Source of the DNA: Photobacterium aphoticum
Lineage (GTDB): Bacteria > Pseudomonadota > Gammaproteobacteria > Enterobacterales > Vibrionaceae
NCBI RefSeq assembly: GCF_001029435.1
Contig: NZ_LDOV01000022.1
Coordinates: 186,001 to 250,000, forward strand
Reading direction: 5' to 3'
Length of the DNA stretch: 64,000 nucleotides
Positions 26,257 to 34,700 of this stretch are shown here, in pieces. The translations under genes were made by a program, and so were the position numbers. The notes under the pieces were generated by a model, which was not told the origin of the DNA, ran no database searches, and saw nothing but the letters and a program-made list of their open reading frames with translations. Within the stretch, counting starts at the first letter, position 1, and every line of letters begins with the position of its first letter.

Positions 26257-26722
26257 TCGAACGCCCTTTTTTGTCTTTGTTCTTGTCTTTACAGCGTTTC
26301 TTGCGGAACTCTAACAATTCGCCATGACGACCGATGTACGCTTCCATCCACGCTTGAACCTGAATCGGCGTTTTGATGTGCAATACTTGATAATCGCCAT
26401 CCATGTAGCCGCTTGCCAAGCCTTGCGCCGCAGTGATCAGCAAAGGTGACAATGTTTCATTTTCTTCCACACACACAATAAACAGGTGTGGATCGCGAGA
26501 GCTCAGGTTAAAGCGATAGTCGCTACGCTCATGCATATGCAGTTGTAAAGGCAGGCAATAACCGCCTTCTTTCTCTGCTAAGAAGTCCTGTTGGTCTTCA
26601 TCATAAAGACACACATCCTCAATCGACCAAGAAAGTGTTGTCCAACGCCCTATTTGCTTTTCTTCAGAGACAAGTCGGAAGGCTATCGGCCAAACCGCTT
26701 CGTCCTTATGTAATTCTGGCAC
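26246..26722 (-). CDS. DUF3305 protein of the formate dehydrogenase region
   Basis: This is a DUF3305 family protein of about 158 residues beginning PELHKDEAVWPIAFRLVSEE, with conserved WTTLSWSIEDVCLY and HIKTPIQVQAWMEAYIGRHG segments and a very basic C-terminus (KKRCKDKNKDKKGRS). AAGGAG lies five bases before the chosen GTG; another GTG two codons upstream overlaps that box and is unlikely to be used. It is paired with DUF3306 and lies next to fdhD. It has a sigma-54-like promoter about 100 bases upstream. The function is unknown. Confidence 0.85.
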   Translation of the reverse strand: MPELHKDEAVWPIAFRLVSEEKQIGRWTTLSWSIEDVCLYDEDQQDFLAEKEGGYCLPLQLHMHERSDYRFNLSSRDPHLFIVCVEENETLSPLLITAAQGLASGYMDGDYQVLHIKTPIQVQAWMEAYIGRHGELLEFRKKRCKDKNKDKKGRSSGN

Positions 26723-26819
26723 GCTCACTCCTTACGCTGTAAATGCGTTTTAGGGGAGAAAACCACGATACCCATGAACACGTCATGCCATCGCATTGGC
26801 TCTCCGATGGGCATAATAA

Positions 26820-26836
26820 AGCAAAGAACAGGCCAA
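26820..26836 (-). promoter_or_regulatory. Sigma-54 promoter of the DUF3305-DUF3306 operon
   Basis: On the minus strand the site is TTGGCCTGTTCTTTGCT. It has the invariant GG and GC 12 bases apart and 11 of 13 informative consensus positions. The predicted transcript starts about 85 bases before the DUF3305 gene. Confidence 0.7.
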
Positions 26837-26847
26837 CTTTAACAACA

Positions 26848-26869
26848 AATGTGATCTTTATCACTAAGC
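26848..26869. promoter_or_regulatory. CRP-like binding site
   Basis: AAATGTGATCTTTATCACTA contains TGTGA-N6-TCAC, very close to the CRP consensus. It lies immediately upstream of the leftward sigma-54 promoter and between the two divergent units. Catabolite control of one or both is suggested. Confidence 0.55.
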
Positions 26870-27011
26870 GTTGTTTTTATCACCAATTTAGTCTCTTGAT
26901 TGTGCTTTCTCCTCGCAGGTATCTGCTTTGTCTGACTTCACTTTTTCTTCACTGCCTTTTTGAGACAAGGTTGCGCAATAAACACTCCATGAAACCCTAT
27001 CAATCGCAGAT

Positions 27012-27028
27012 GTGGAACGAAGTTTGCT
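27012..27028 (+). promoter_or_regulatory. Sigma-54 promoter of fdhD
   Basis: GTGGAACGAAGTTTGCT has GG and GC exactly 12 bases apart, with the ACG and TTGCT flanks of the consensus. It lies about 160 bases before fdhD on the coding strand. Confidence 0.65.
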
Positions 27029-27201
27029 TAATACACCGAATACGTAAATACGTCGTCGCGCGTTTCGTCGGTTTTACCCCCGATCAGCCAGTAAAGAAAG
27101 TTACTAAAGATAATAGTCTGACTGACCCATTTCGCGAGTCTTCAGCCAAGCGTATGACGACACACGACGTATACTTTCTATTTTTACAGCAGGAATCTTT
27201 G

Positions 27202-28095
27202 ATGAGCCAATTGCCAAAAATCATTAAGACCCACTCGTCGGTCAAGCAAACCATGACAGTTCAGGTGATGGATGAATATGGCGACTTAATGGAAAAAGAA
27301 ATTGCCTGCGAGCATCCGTTAACGGTGTATTTAAACTGGGTCGAAGTTGTTACCTTGATGACCTTGGGTGAGCGTCCGTCTGCGTTGGTGCTCGGCTACC
27401 TGAAAAACCAGGGCTTTATTGAAGACATTAATGCGATTGAATCACTGATCATTGACTGGGAAACCAATTCCGCTGCGGTGATCACGCGCGAAAATACCGA
27501 TGGCATTGAGAAGAAGCTGTCTAAGAAGACGGTAACGTCCGGTTGTGGTCAAGGCACCATGTTCGGCAATGTGATGAAAAAGCTGGAAGGCGTTCAACTG
27601 CCCCAGCCTACCATTCCTCAGTCAATGTTATACGGCCTTCTAGAATCGCTGACCCATCACAATGAAACCTATAAAGCCGCCGGTGCCGTGCACGGGTGTG
27701 CCGTGTGTAAAGACACCAGTATCCTGTCGTTTGTGGAAGATGTGGGCCGTCATAATGCCGTTGATACCCTTGCCGGCGAGATGTGGCTACAAGGTGAAAC
27801 AGGCGCTGATAAGATTTTCTATACCACTGGTCGCCTGACTTCAGAGATGGTGATTAAAGTGGCGCAAATGGGGATCCCTGTGTTGCTGTCTCGTTCCGGT
27901 GCTACGCAGATGGGTTACGAGTTAGCGAAGAAACTGGGTATTACCATGATTGCGCGCGCGAAAGGCCATCGTTTCCAGATCTATAACGGTAGCGAGAATC
28001 TGATCCTTGATGTGAAAGGTGACGCCGCCGCAGACAAGCAAATAAACGCAGCAACCGATGCGCATCAAGATGCCAAGAAACGAGGTGATGCGTAA
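27202..28095 (+). CDS. fdhD: Formate dehydrogenase accessory sulfurtransferase FdhD
   Basis: FdhD transfers sulfur to the molybdenum cofactor before its insertion into formate dehydrogenase. This 297-residue protein has the FdhD landmarks EHPLTVYLNWVEVVTLM, TSGCGQGTMFG, SFVEDVGRHNAVDTLAG and YTTGRLTSEMVIKVAQMGIP, then VLLSRSGATQMGYELAKK. The loop that is SGCGxCG in E. coli is SGCGQG here, so the second cysteine of that CxxC is missing, while a CAVC motif is present in AVHGCAVCKD. AGGA precedes the ATG reading MSQLPKIIKT. The stop overlaps the next start in TAATG. Confidence 0.93.
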   Translation: MSQLPKIIKTHSSVKQTMTVQVMDEYGDLMEKEIACEHPLTVYLNWVEVVTLMTLGERPSALVLGYLKNQGFIEDINAIESLIIDWETNSAAVITRENTDGIEKKLSKKTVTSGCGQGTMFGNVMKKLEGVQLPQPTIPQSMLYGLLESLTHHNETYKAAGAVHGCAVCKDTSILSFVEDVGRHNAVDTLAGEMWLQGETGADKIFYTTGRLTSEMVIKVAQMGIPVLLSRSGATQMGYELAKKLGITMIARAKGHRFQIYNGSENLILDVKGDAAADKQINAATDAHQDAKKRGDA

Positions 28096-29009
28096 TGGAA
28101 TCCGCTTTTCCTGAATTCATGAATGCCAAGCAAGTGGCTGAGTATCTCGATCTGAACGAGAAGAAAGTCTATGCCCTTGCCAATGATGGCTTGTTGCCTG
28201 CAACCAAAGTAACGGGTAAATGGTTATTCCCTAAATCCATGCTCGACAAATGGCTTCTCGATTCTTGCCATAATGGCGCCTTGAATGATCGCTTATTGAT
28301 AGCCGGCTCAGACGATCCGCTTCTACAAATGGTGGTGGGTGATATGGCCAACAAGCTGGGCAGTACCGCGCTCGTGGGGTATACCTCTACCGGTACGCGC
28401 CAAGGCTTGTCGATGTTAAGCAAAGGCCATGTGGACATGTGTGCCATTCATTGGGGCCATGCTGAGGAAGCCCTGCTACGTCACCCTGCGCTCTTGCAGC
28501 AATATGCCGGGCACAAGAACTGGGTGTTGATCCACGCCTTTGAGCGTAAGCAAGGTTTGGTGGTCTCTCAAGAGATTGCGGAGTGTGTGAATAACCGCTC
28601 GTTGATGCCACAAGAATTGTTGTCTGCCCGTTGGCGTTGGGCGCTACGTCAGGAAGGGGCCGGTAGTATGCGTGCGTTAGGCGAATGGCTACATAACCAT
28701 GCTTATACCGTGGATATGTTGACCTCTGTCGGCGTGTGTCACAGTGAGCGAGAACTGGCGTCTGCTATTGCTCGTGGTGAAGCGGATGTCGGGTGTGCCA
28801 GCCAAAGTACTGCCGGTGAATTGGGGCTGGGCTTTATTCCCCTGTGTACCGAAGCCTTTGAGTTGGTGATCCCGAAGAACATCTATTTCCGCGCCCTGCC
28901 GCAGCAGTTACTGCAAGCCCTGTCAGATACCGATGTACAAGGCAAAGGTGACAAGCTGGGTGGCTATCAGTTTGAGCGTACCGGCATTCAAGTGTGGAGC
29001 GCTAAGTAA
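28095..29009 (+). CDS. Helix-turn-helix regulator with periplasmic-binding-like domain
   Basis: The 304-residue protein has an N-terminal excisionase/MerR-type helix-turn-helix (MNAKQVAEYLDLNEKKVYAL, then PATKVTGKWLFPKSMLDKWL). A substrate-binding-like domain (PBP_like, PF12727 type) follows to the end, with EGAGSMRALGEWL and GEADVGCASQSTAGELGLGF. Proteins of this build occur beside molybdenum or tungsten enzyme genes and are thought to sense the oxyanion or cofactor. It is translationally coupled to fdhD through TAATG. The ligand and targets are inferred from context, not visible in sequence. Confidence 0.85.
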   Translation: MESAFPEFMNAKQVAEYLDLNEKKVYALANDGLLPATKVTGKWLFPKSMLDKWLLDSCHNGALNDRLLIAGSDDPLLQMVVGDMANKLGSTALVGYTSTGTRQGLSMLSKGHVDMCAIHWGHAEEALLRHPALLQQYAGHKNWVLIHAFERKQGLVVSQEIAECVNNRSLMPQELLSARWRWALRQEGAGSMRALGEWLHNHAYTVDMLTSVGVCHSERELASAIARGEADVGCASQSTAGELGLGFIPLCTEAFELVIPKNIYFRALPQQLLQALSDTDVQGKGDKLGGYQFERTGIQVWSAK

Positions 29010-29043
29010 GCCCGTTAGCGGGCCATTGCTAATGTAGCCTTAA

Positions 29044-29097
29044 TAAAAAAGGGAACTATCAGACCGTGTTTAAACGGTTAGGTGTTCCCTTTTTTGT
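29044..29097 (+). terminator. Branched terminator after the fdhD operon
   Basis: AAAAAAGGGAAC pairs with GTTCCCTTTTTT, and an inner CCGT/ACGG hairpin sits in the loop. The T run follows the outer stem, so this is a strong intrinsic terminator. Confidence 0.8.
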
Positions 29098-29372
29098 ATC
29101 AGTCTCTTTACCTATGTCTGTCGATACACATAACTCATCCCCTGACATAGAACTTAAACAGACTTAAAAACAGCGCGGATTGAGTGGTAACACTCCCCTC
29201 TATCCGGCTTAATGATAAAACCTATGTTTGATAGTAAGTTTGATAGCAATATTGAAAGATGGTGAAATACCTGCCGCCAAAGAAAGCCATCTAAATGAAA
29301 AAGCAAAAACAAAAGCACTCAAGTTTGCAGTCATTCTTGTTAGATTTATTTACTGCGATCTAAATGGTTTTA
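29098..29372. other. Intergenic region, nothing identified
   Basis: I see no gene with a ribosome site, no RNA-like fold and no recognisable operator. A 64-codon plus-strand open frame runs into the antisense of the YjbR-like gene and is not protein-like. Confidence 0.45.
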
Positions 29373-29732
29373 CTACTCCAACATCTGCAAACGGGTTCGC
29401 TCGCCTTTCGGTAACTTACTGACCACCAGCGTGTAAGACTGTTTGGCTAAATCACAAATCATACTGGCATTCACATCCTGCTCTAGCGACACCGTGATCC
29501 AATGTTGCTTGTTCATGTGGTATCCCGGAATGATCCCTGTAAATTGCTCACACAGGAATATGTTATCGACAGGAGTGCCTTTCAGCGTGATACGCCATTC
29601 CCCATTGTAATGCGCGACTAAAGCAAACATTTTGCCGGAGACTTTAAACACTTCCGCTTCTGGCCCAAACGGAAAAGAACTGTCGGCCTCCGGTAATTGC
29701 GCCAAGTAATCAATCAATGCAGTGCGTTGCAT
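29373..29732 (-). CDS. MmcQ/YjbR-family protein
   Basis: This 119-residue protein of the MmcQ/YjbR family has a CyaY-like fold and is sometimes annotated as DNA-binding. Family marks are the opening LIDYLAQLPEADSSFPFGPE and FKVSGKMFALV, the WRITLKGTP segment, GIIPGYHMNKQHWITVSL and the LAKQSYTLVVSKLPK end. The ATG reading MQRTALIDYL, with GGGAG eight bases upstream, is chosen over an in-frame start 11 codons earlier. It is divergent from the PBP7 gene. The cellular role is not known. Confidence 0.88.
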   Translation of the reverse strand: MQRTALIDYLAQLPEADSSFPFGPEAEVFKVSGKMFALVAHYNGEWRITLKGTPVDNIFLCEQFTGIIPGYHMNKQHWITVSLEQDVNASMICDLAKQSYTLVVSKLPKGERTRLQMLE

Positions 29733-29876
29733 GTGGGATACTCCCGTTTTATACACAAAGGTCATGAGCTTCTATTGATAGCCCTAAAATTAACGATGAA
29801 TACAACTAGCGAGCGTGTGGGAATCACGTTACGCTTAAAACGTTCATCTTGCAGTTTACCCGAAACAGGAGCCATT

Positions 29877-30776
29877 TTGATTCGTCCTCTTCGCACTTTT
29901 GTTTTCCTGCTAGTCAGTGCCACCAGCATGGTCGCCTACGCCAGCCCTAGCCAACCGTTATCCAGCAAAAACATTGAAACCGCTTCTGTCAGTGCCTACG
30001 TCAGTGAATTGAAATCCGGCAATGTGGTGTACAAGAAAAATGCCGATGTGGTGATGCCCATCGCTTCGCTCACCAAAGTCATGACCGCGCTTGTCGTGTT
30101 AGATGCCAAACAACCGTTAAAAGAAGCCCTGACGTTTGATGCGAATGACAAAAAGCGCATTTACAACAACTACACCCGTATTCGTATGCAATCGCAGTTA
30201 ACACGCGGAGAAGCCTTACGTATCGCGTTAATGTCATCAGAAAACCTGGCTTCTGCCGCACTCGCCGATAACTACCCTGGCGGTCACAGCGCGTTTGTCA
30301 AAGCGATGAATAAGAAAGCCAAAGCCTTGGGCATGACGCATACCCGCTTTGTCGACAGTTCAGGATTGAGCCCAGAGAACGTCTCGACCGCTGCCGATGT
30401 ACACAAGATGATCATGGCTGCCAGCAAGTACCCTGAAATCAAAAAGTACAGTACGACCGTGGTGCATACCGCGTACTTCAAAAAACCACGTTATAAACTG
30501 GCGTACACCAATACCAATGCCTTGGTGCGAGGGAACAAATGGGACATTACGTTAAGTAAAACGGGCTATTTGGATGTCGCTGGCCATTGCCTGGCGATGA
30601 TTGCCAATATCGATAAACAAGATTATGTGATGGTAACGCTGGATGCTTACGGCAAACGAACACCGCTAGGCGATGCTAGCCGCATTAAGAAGTGGCTTAC
30701 AACCGGTGACAGCGGCGATATTTCTGATTCTGCCGAACATTATCAGCGCACAAAGTTAAAAGCCTTAACGCCATAA
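29877..30776 (+). CDS. pbpG: D-alanyl-D-alanine endopeptidase (PBP7)
   Basis: PBP7 is a periplasmic S11-family endopeptidase that cuts D-Ala-meso-DAP crosslinks in peptidoglycan. The motifs are SxxK at S64-K67 in ASLTKVMTALV, SxN at S121-N123 in SSENLASAAL and KTG at 228-230 in SKTGYLDVAG. I chose a TTG start because AGGAG lies five bases upstream and the product then begins with a clean signal peptide (MIRPLRTFVFLLVSATSMVA). It gives 299 residues, near the family norm. An in-frame ATG at 29796 would add 27 polar residues before the signal. Confidence 0.9.
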   Translation: MIRPLRTFVFLLVSATSMVAYASPSQPLSSKNIETASVSAYVSELKSGNVVYKKNADVVMPIASLTKVMTALVVLDAKQPLKEALTFDANDKKRIYNNYTRIRMQSQLTRGEALRIALMSSENLASAALADNYPGGHSAFVKAMNKKAKALGMTHTRFVDSSGLSPENVSTAADVHKMIMAASKYPEIKKYSTTVVHTAYFKKPRYKLAYTNTNALVRGNKWDITLSKTGYLDVAGHCLAMIANIDKQDYVMVTLDAYGKRTPLGDASRIKKWLTTGDSGDISDSAEHYQRTKLKALTP

Positions 30777-30827
30777 ACTCAGCGCAATAAACCCAGATCA
30801 ACAAACCCCGAGCAATAAGCTCAGATC

Positions 30828-30860
30828 AAAAGCGCCGACATCACATCGGCGCTTTTCTTT
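30828..30860. terminator. Bidirectional terminator, pbpG / rhodanese-like gene
   Basis: AAAAGCGCCGA and TCGGCGCTTTT form an 11-bp stem, followed by further Ts on the plus strand and preceded by an A run. It closes pbpG and the 17-kb leftward cluster. Confidence 0.85.
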
Positions 30861-30882
30861 TACTACCTTCTCTTTTTCACAA

Positions 30883-31788
30883 TCACTGACAAGGCTGCTC
30901 ACTTTCTTGCTTTTGAATGCGAGACAAAATGCGACTTTGATGCACGGCGTATTTTTCCAAAGCCGATAACCCGCCATCCAGCACAAACAAAGAGGCTTTC
31001 AAATTCTCAGGTACACCGTCTTTTCTTGCCTGCAAAATCTTCACCAATCGACTATCCATCAACAAATAGCGATCCATATTGAAGGTGTAATCCGCCTGTG
31101 AAAACAGCGCCGCGAGTTGTTTCTCGGTATAGATATATCCCCAGCTACCCAGTTCTGATTCAACCACAAACTGTGCCGGCAAAATGGTTGGAATGGAATA
31201 TGTGCTTTGCGCATGTTCATGTTCCTGAGTACGATCCCGATGCGTTTCCTGCCAAGCCGGTACCCCGCCAAGAAAGATTTTCACCGGGAAACGCAGCCGC
31301 TCATTAAGCTGAGCCACTTCAATCTCTAAGTCGTGATAGTTGATGCCGTTACCCAGCAGCAAAATCGGCTTATCGTGCAAATAGCTTTTATGTTTGAGTG
31401 ACCGGAGTGCCATTTTGAACGTTTGAGGCAAAATGGTGCTGCCTTGGCTCACATCCACCACATACCAGTTCGCAATGGGTTCTGGCACCGTCATGGCATA
31501 CAAATCAACATTACGTTCGGTATTACTGGAAACTGGCAGCACGAAGTCCAACAGCACATCAAAAGGCGCTACCTGAGTACTGCGTTCAACATTATTGCTT
31601 TCTGCTTTAATGCACGATTGATGCGTTTTTTGCTGTAATGGTTGCACCTGTGTTTGCGCCTGCAACGGCAGACTCACCGCCATCAGACTGGTTAACAGCA
31701 CGCTAGCTTGAATACACGCGGTACGTATACACGCCGTACGCCCACTAACAATACGAGAATTCATCATGCGACGAGTGAAAACGTTCAT
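30883..31788 (-). CDS. Exported rhodanese-like protein lacking the active-site cysteine
   Basis: This 301-residue protein has a signal peptide (ASVLLTSLMAVSLPLQAQ). A rhodanese-like fold is suggested by WYVVDVSQGS, KPILLLGNGINYHDLEIEVA and FPVKIFLGGVPAWQE, with a second weaker repeat near YLLMDSRLVK and LFVLDGGLSALEKY. The loop that should hold the catalytic cysteine reads LLGNGINY, so thiosulfate sulfurtransferase activity is not expected. It starts 3 bases after the stop of the giant upstream gene and uses a ribosome site inside that gene's end. It is the last gene of the secreted-protein cluster; a binding or accessory role is a guess. Confidence 0.75.
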   Translation of the reverse strand: MNVFTRRMMNSRIVSGRTACIRTACIQASVLLTSLMAVSLPLQAQTQVQPLQQKTHQSCIKAESNNVERSTQVAPFDVLLDFVLPVSSNTERNVDLYAMTVPEPIANWYVVDVSQGSTILPQTFKMALRSLKHKSYLHDKPILLLGNGINYHDLEIEVAQLNERLRFPVKIFLGGVPAWQETHRDRTQEHEHAQSTYSIPTILPAQFVVESELGSWGYIYTEKQLAALFSQADYTFNMDRYLLMDSRLVKILQARKDGVPENLKASLFVLDGGLSALEKYAVHQSRILSRIQKQESEQPCQ

Positions 31789-31791
31789 GGC

Positions 31792-34700
31792 TTACTCCAC
31801 CTTCGTCAGACGAATCGCATCTGCCACGACCAGACCCCAGAAGTAGTCATTTTCAATACTGACTTTCAGCGGCCCCGGTTGTAACGTCAATTCGCCAAGA
31901 TGACGCCATTTCCCGCCATTGTGCTTTTGCGAAACGGTCTTACTGTCCAATTCAGACTGCGCATTTGACAAGGTGTAGGTCACCGAACCACTGCGATCGT
32001 CGTCTGCCGTCCACATCGCTTCCACTCGATACGTGCCTGCCTCGGCAATTTGGGTTTGCCAATACGCATCGCCCCAACGGGAATAGGCATAATCCGCTTT
32101 TTCAAAACCGCTTATCTGCTTACTCTTCGTCCATGAACCCGATGGATGGAATGCCTCTGAAGCGTTATCCAGAATGATGGCTGACGCATCACGCTTCACA
32201 AACTTCACCGCATCAGCCACGACACAACCATTGGCATCCTGATTATTGACACTGACCGTTGCCATACCCGCATCAAAATGGAACACCCCAAGCGATTGCC
32301 ACTCGCCGCCGTTTTCACGTTGGTTCTTCAGTAGAGAGGTGAGTAATGAGGCATTCGCTTGGCCTGAATATCCTTGTGACGCCTGATGATGAACCGTATA
32401 ACGCGCATTTGACGCGCGAGTTTGATGCGCCGACCAATTGGTGAAGACCTCGTACAAGCCTTCATGGTGCAATTCCACATCCCATGCCGCGTGCCCGTCA
32501 ATCCCCGGACACATCACGCTATAGTCATCCCCTTGGTAGCCGGCATATTGCTGACTGACATCCACCGCCCCTGACGCCGTAAAGTCAATGGAATGGTTAT
32601 CCACTTCCAGCGCCGTGCGGGATGCCCCTGCGACTTTTTGTACCTTGATGGCATCTATCGCGGCTCGTGCGGGGCGTTCGAGTTGCGCGTTAATCTCATA
32701 GTGTCCTGCTTTAAGCCAATATTTACCCAGTGATGCCCAGCGGGCGCCACTTTCAGTCTCAACACGGCGAGGTACTGACGGCAGAGCCTGATCAACATAT
32801 TGGGAAGACATACGGAAGCTCAGCGCATCATTAGCAAAACCGGGCAAGTCATGGAACGCCAAGGCATACCAGCCATCTTCTCGAATCGATAAACGCCACG
32901 CACTTTGCAGCACATTGGCGGCATCAGGATTGTCCATAACATGATAGCCGTGCCCGATATACCCACTGGCGCGCTCTTCTGAATACGCCAATTTATCTAA
33001 CGAGGCCAAAGCAGACGCATCATCCACCAGCAAATACGCCGGTTCATTCACTTTGATGGTCGCAGGCGATTGCACCACAACACTGTTTACATCATCACGA
33101 ATAATCGCCGTGACTTTATACATACCCGGATTCAACGAATGGGTATCCCATTGGTAACGGCTTTCCACGTCATCTTCATTTAAAGCCGACACCATTAATT
33201 GATTCGGGGAATCCAGCGGTAGCATACGGGCCTTATCGGCCAAAATGTGCTGACCCAGTGCGTAATTCACCGGTAAATCCGTATTCAATTGCAGTGTGAA
33301 TTCACCTTCCGCCAGACTGAAGACGCCCAGAGAAACCCAACCTTCCGTCGGTTGCACCGTCACAGTTGTCGCAACCTTGTCTTTATCCGTGACAGTGTAA
33401 CTCACCGTTTGCGGATAATCATAATCGGCCGTTGGCCAGAAAGCTTGTAGCTCATAGTAGCCTGCCATCGATGCCGCCATGCGCCATTTCGCCTGTGCAC
33501 TTTCCGATTGGGGTTTGGCGCTTTGAGTGATTTGAGGATCTTGAGCCTTAGCCGCATTCGCCCCGGCACTCATCTTCGTATCGGTATCACCCGTTGGTAG
33601 CAAGACATAATACGCACCTTGATCACCGGCATTCACTTCAACCCAACCGGCTCCGGTGAGACTGAAATCATTGCCTTTCGTCTGGGTTTCCAGCGCATCA
33701 TCTAAATGGGTGTAATACAAATCCACCGAAGCGCTGCTGTCTGGGTCTTCATCCACCCAAGCCAAAGTGAGAGGCTCTCCCATATTCACTTCAAGATCTG
33801 TTTGTGGTTTCAACCAACGCAGTGTCGGCACGGCATCGGCCAGTTGATCATCCACATAGAAACGGGTTTTATCGGTCCAAGGACTGTAGCGTCCGTCCTC
33901 ATCCACCGAACGGACTCGCCAGTGATACCAGGTCCGATCCGTCAATGTCCGATTTACCTGAAATGCAGGTGATGGTGACACCGCCGTTGTGATTAAACTT
34001 GCCCCTAAGCCTTCGGCATACACTTCAAATTCATAGCGGATGTTTTCTGATAGCGAGGCATCATGCAATTCCAACACAGGTGCGGTACTGGCAACCCATG
34101 CGCCCTGTCCCGGATTCTTCACAACAGGCTTGCGCAGTGGTAATTGCCCTTGTTGGACGGTAAATTGCCCGTTAAGCACATCGCTGTACGCATCATTGTC
34201 ATCAACCGCTTTCACACGCCAGAAATAGGTTTGCCCCGCTTGCAGTTGATCGACAGACCAAACCACGTCGCCTTCCTCTTGCGGCCAAATCAACTGCCCA
34301 CGTTTGGTGGCCGAGTTAAAGGTCGGTACCGTATCCAGCTCAAAAGCATAGCCGACACTATGCCCATCGCGATCGTCTGATTGAGAGACAACAATATCGA
34401 GATAATCTTGTGTGATCACTTGCCCCTGATGCGGAGCGATCAAATCCGGTGTTGCCGGACGCGCATTGGCCGTTAATACCGTAAATTGCGACACACTGGA
34501 GCGCGATTGTGCACCGTCCGGATCCGTTGCGGTAACCTGCCAATAATACTGTGCGCCTTCCAATAAGGATTCGGTGGATTGCCATTGGGTTTGCCCATTA
34601 TGTTGACCCACAATTGCACTGGATTGCGCCACCAATTTCGTCAATCCTTCATCGCTATACAGCGCAAAGGTATAGGTTAGCTCTCTACCTTCCGGATCTT

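Larger units (their letters stand above)
26723..27201. promoter_or_regulatory. Divergent control region, DUF3305 / fdhD
   Basis: This 479-bp gap holds two divergent sigma-54 promoters and a CRP-like site, listed separately. TGTCTG- and GAGACA-type half sites near 26927 and 26962 may be weak activator sites. The long plus-strand open frame crossing it has no protein-like composition, so fdhD is started at its own ribosome site. Confidence 0.6.

Noticed and set aside
25814-26314. A 166-codon open frame antisense to the DUF3306 and DUF3305 genes
   Set aside because: It mirrors the repetitive acidic coding of DUF3306 and has no ribosome site of its own.
26743-27201. An open plus-strand frame of about 150 codons continuous with fdhD, suggesting an N-terminal extension
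   Set aside because: Its composition is not protein-like, it spans a sigma-54 promoter and a CRP-like site, and fdhD has a proper ribosome site and family-typical start at 27202.
29228-29422. A 64-codon open frame upstream of pbpG
   Set aside because: It has no ribosome site, overlaps the antisense of the YjbR-like gene and has random-looking composition.
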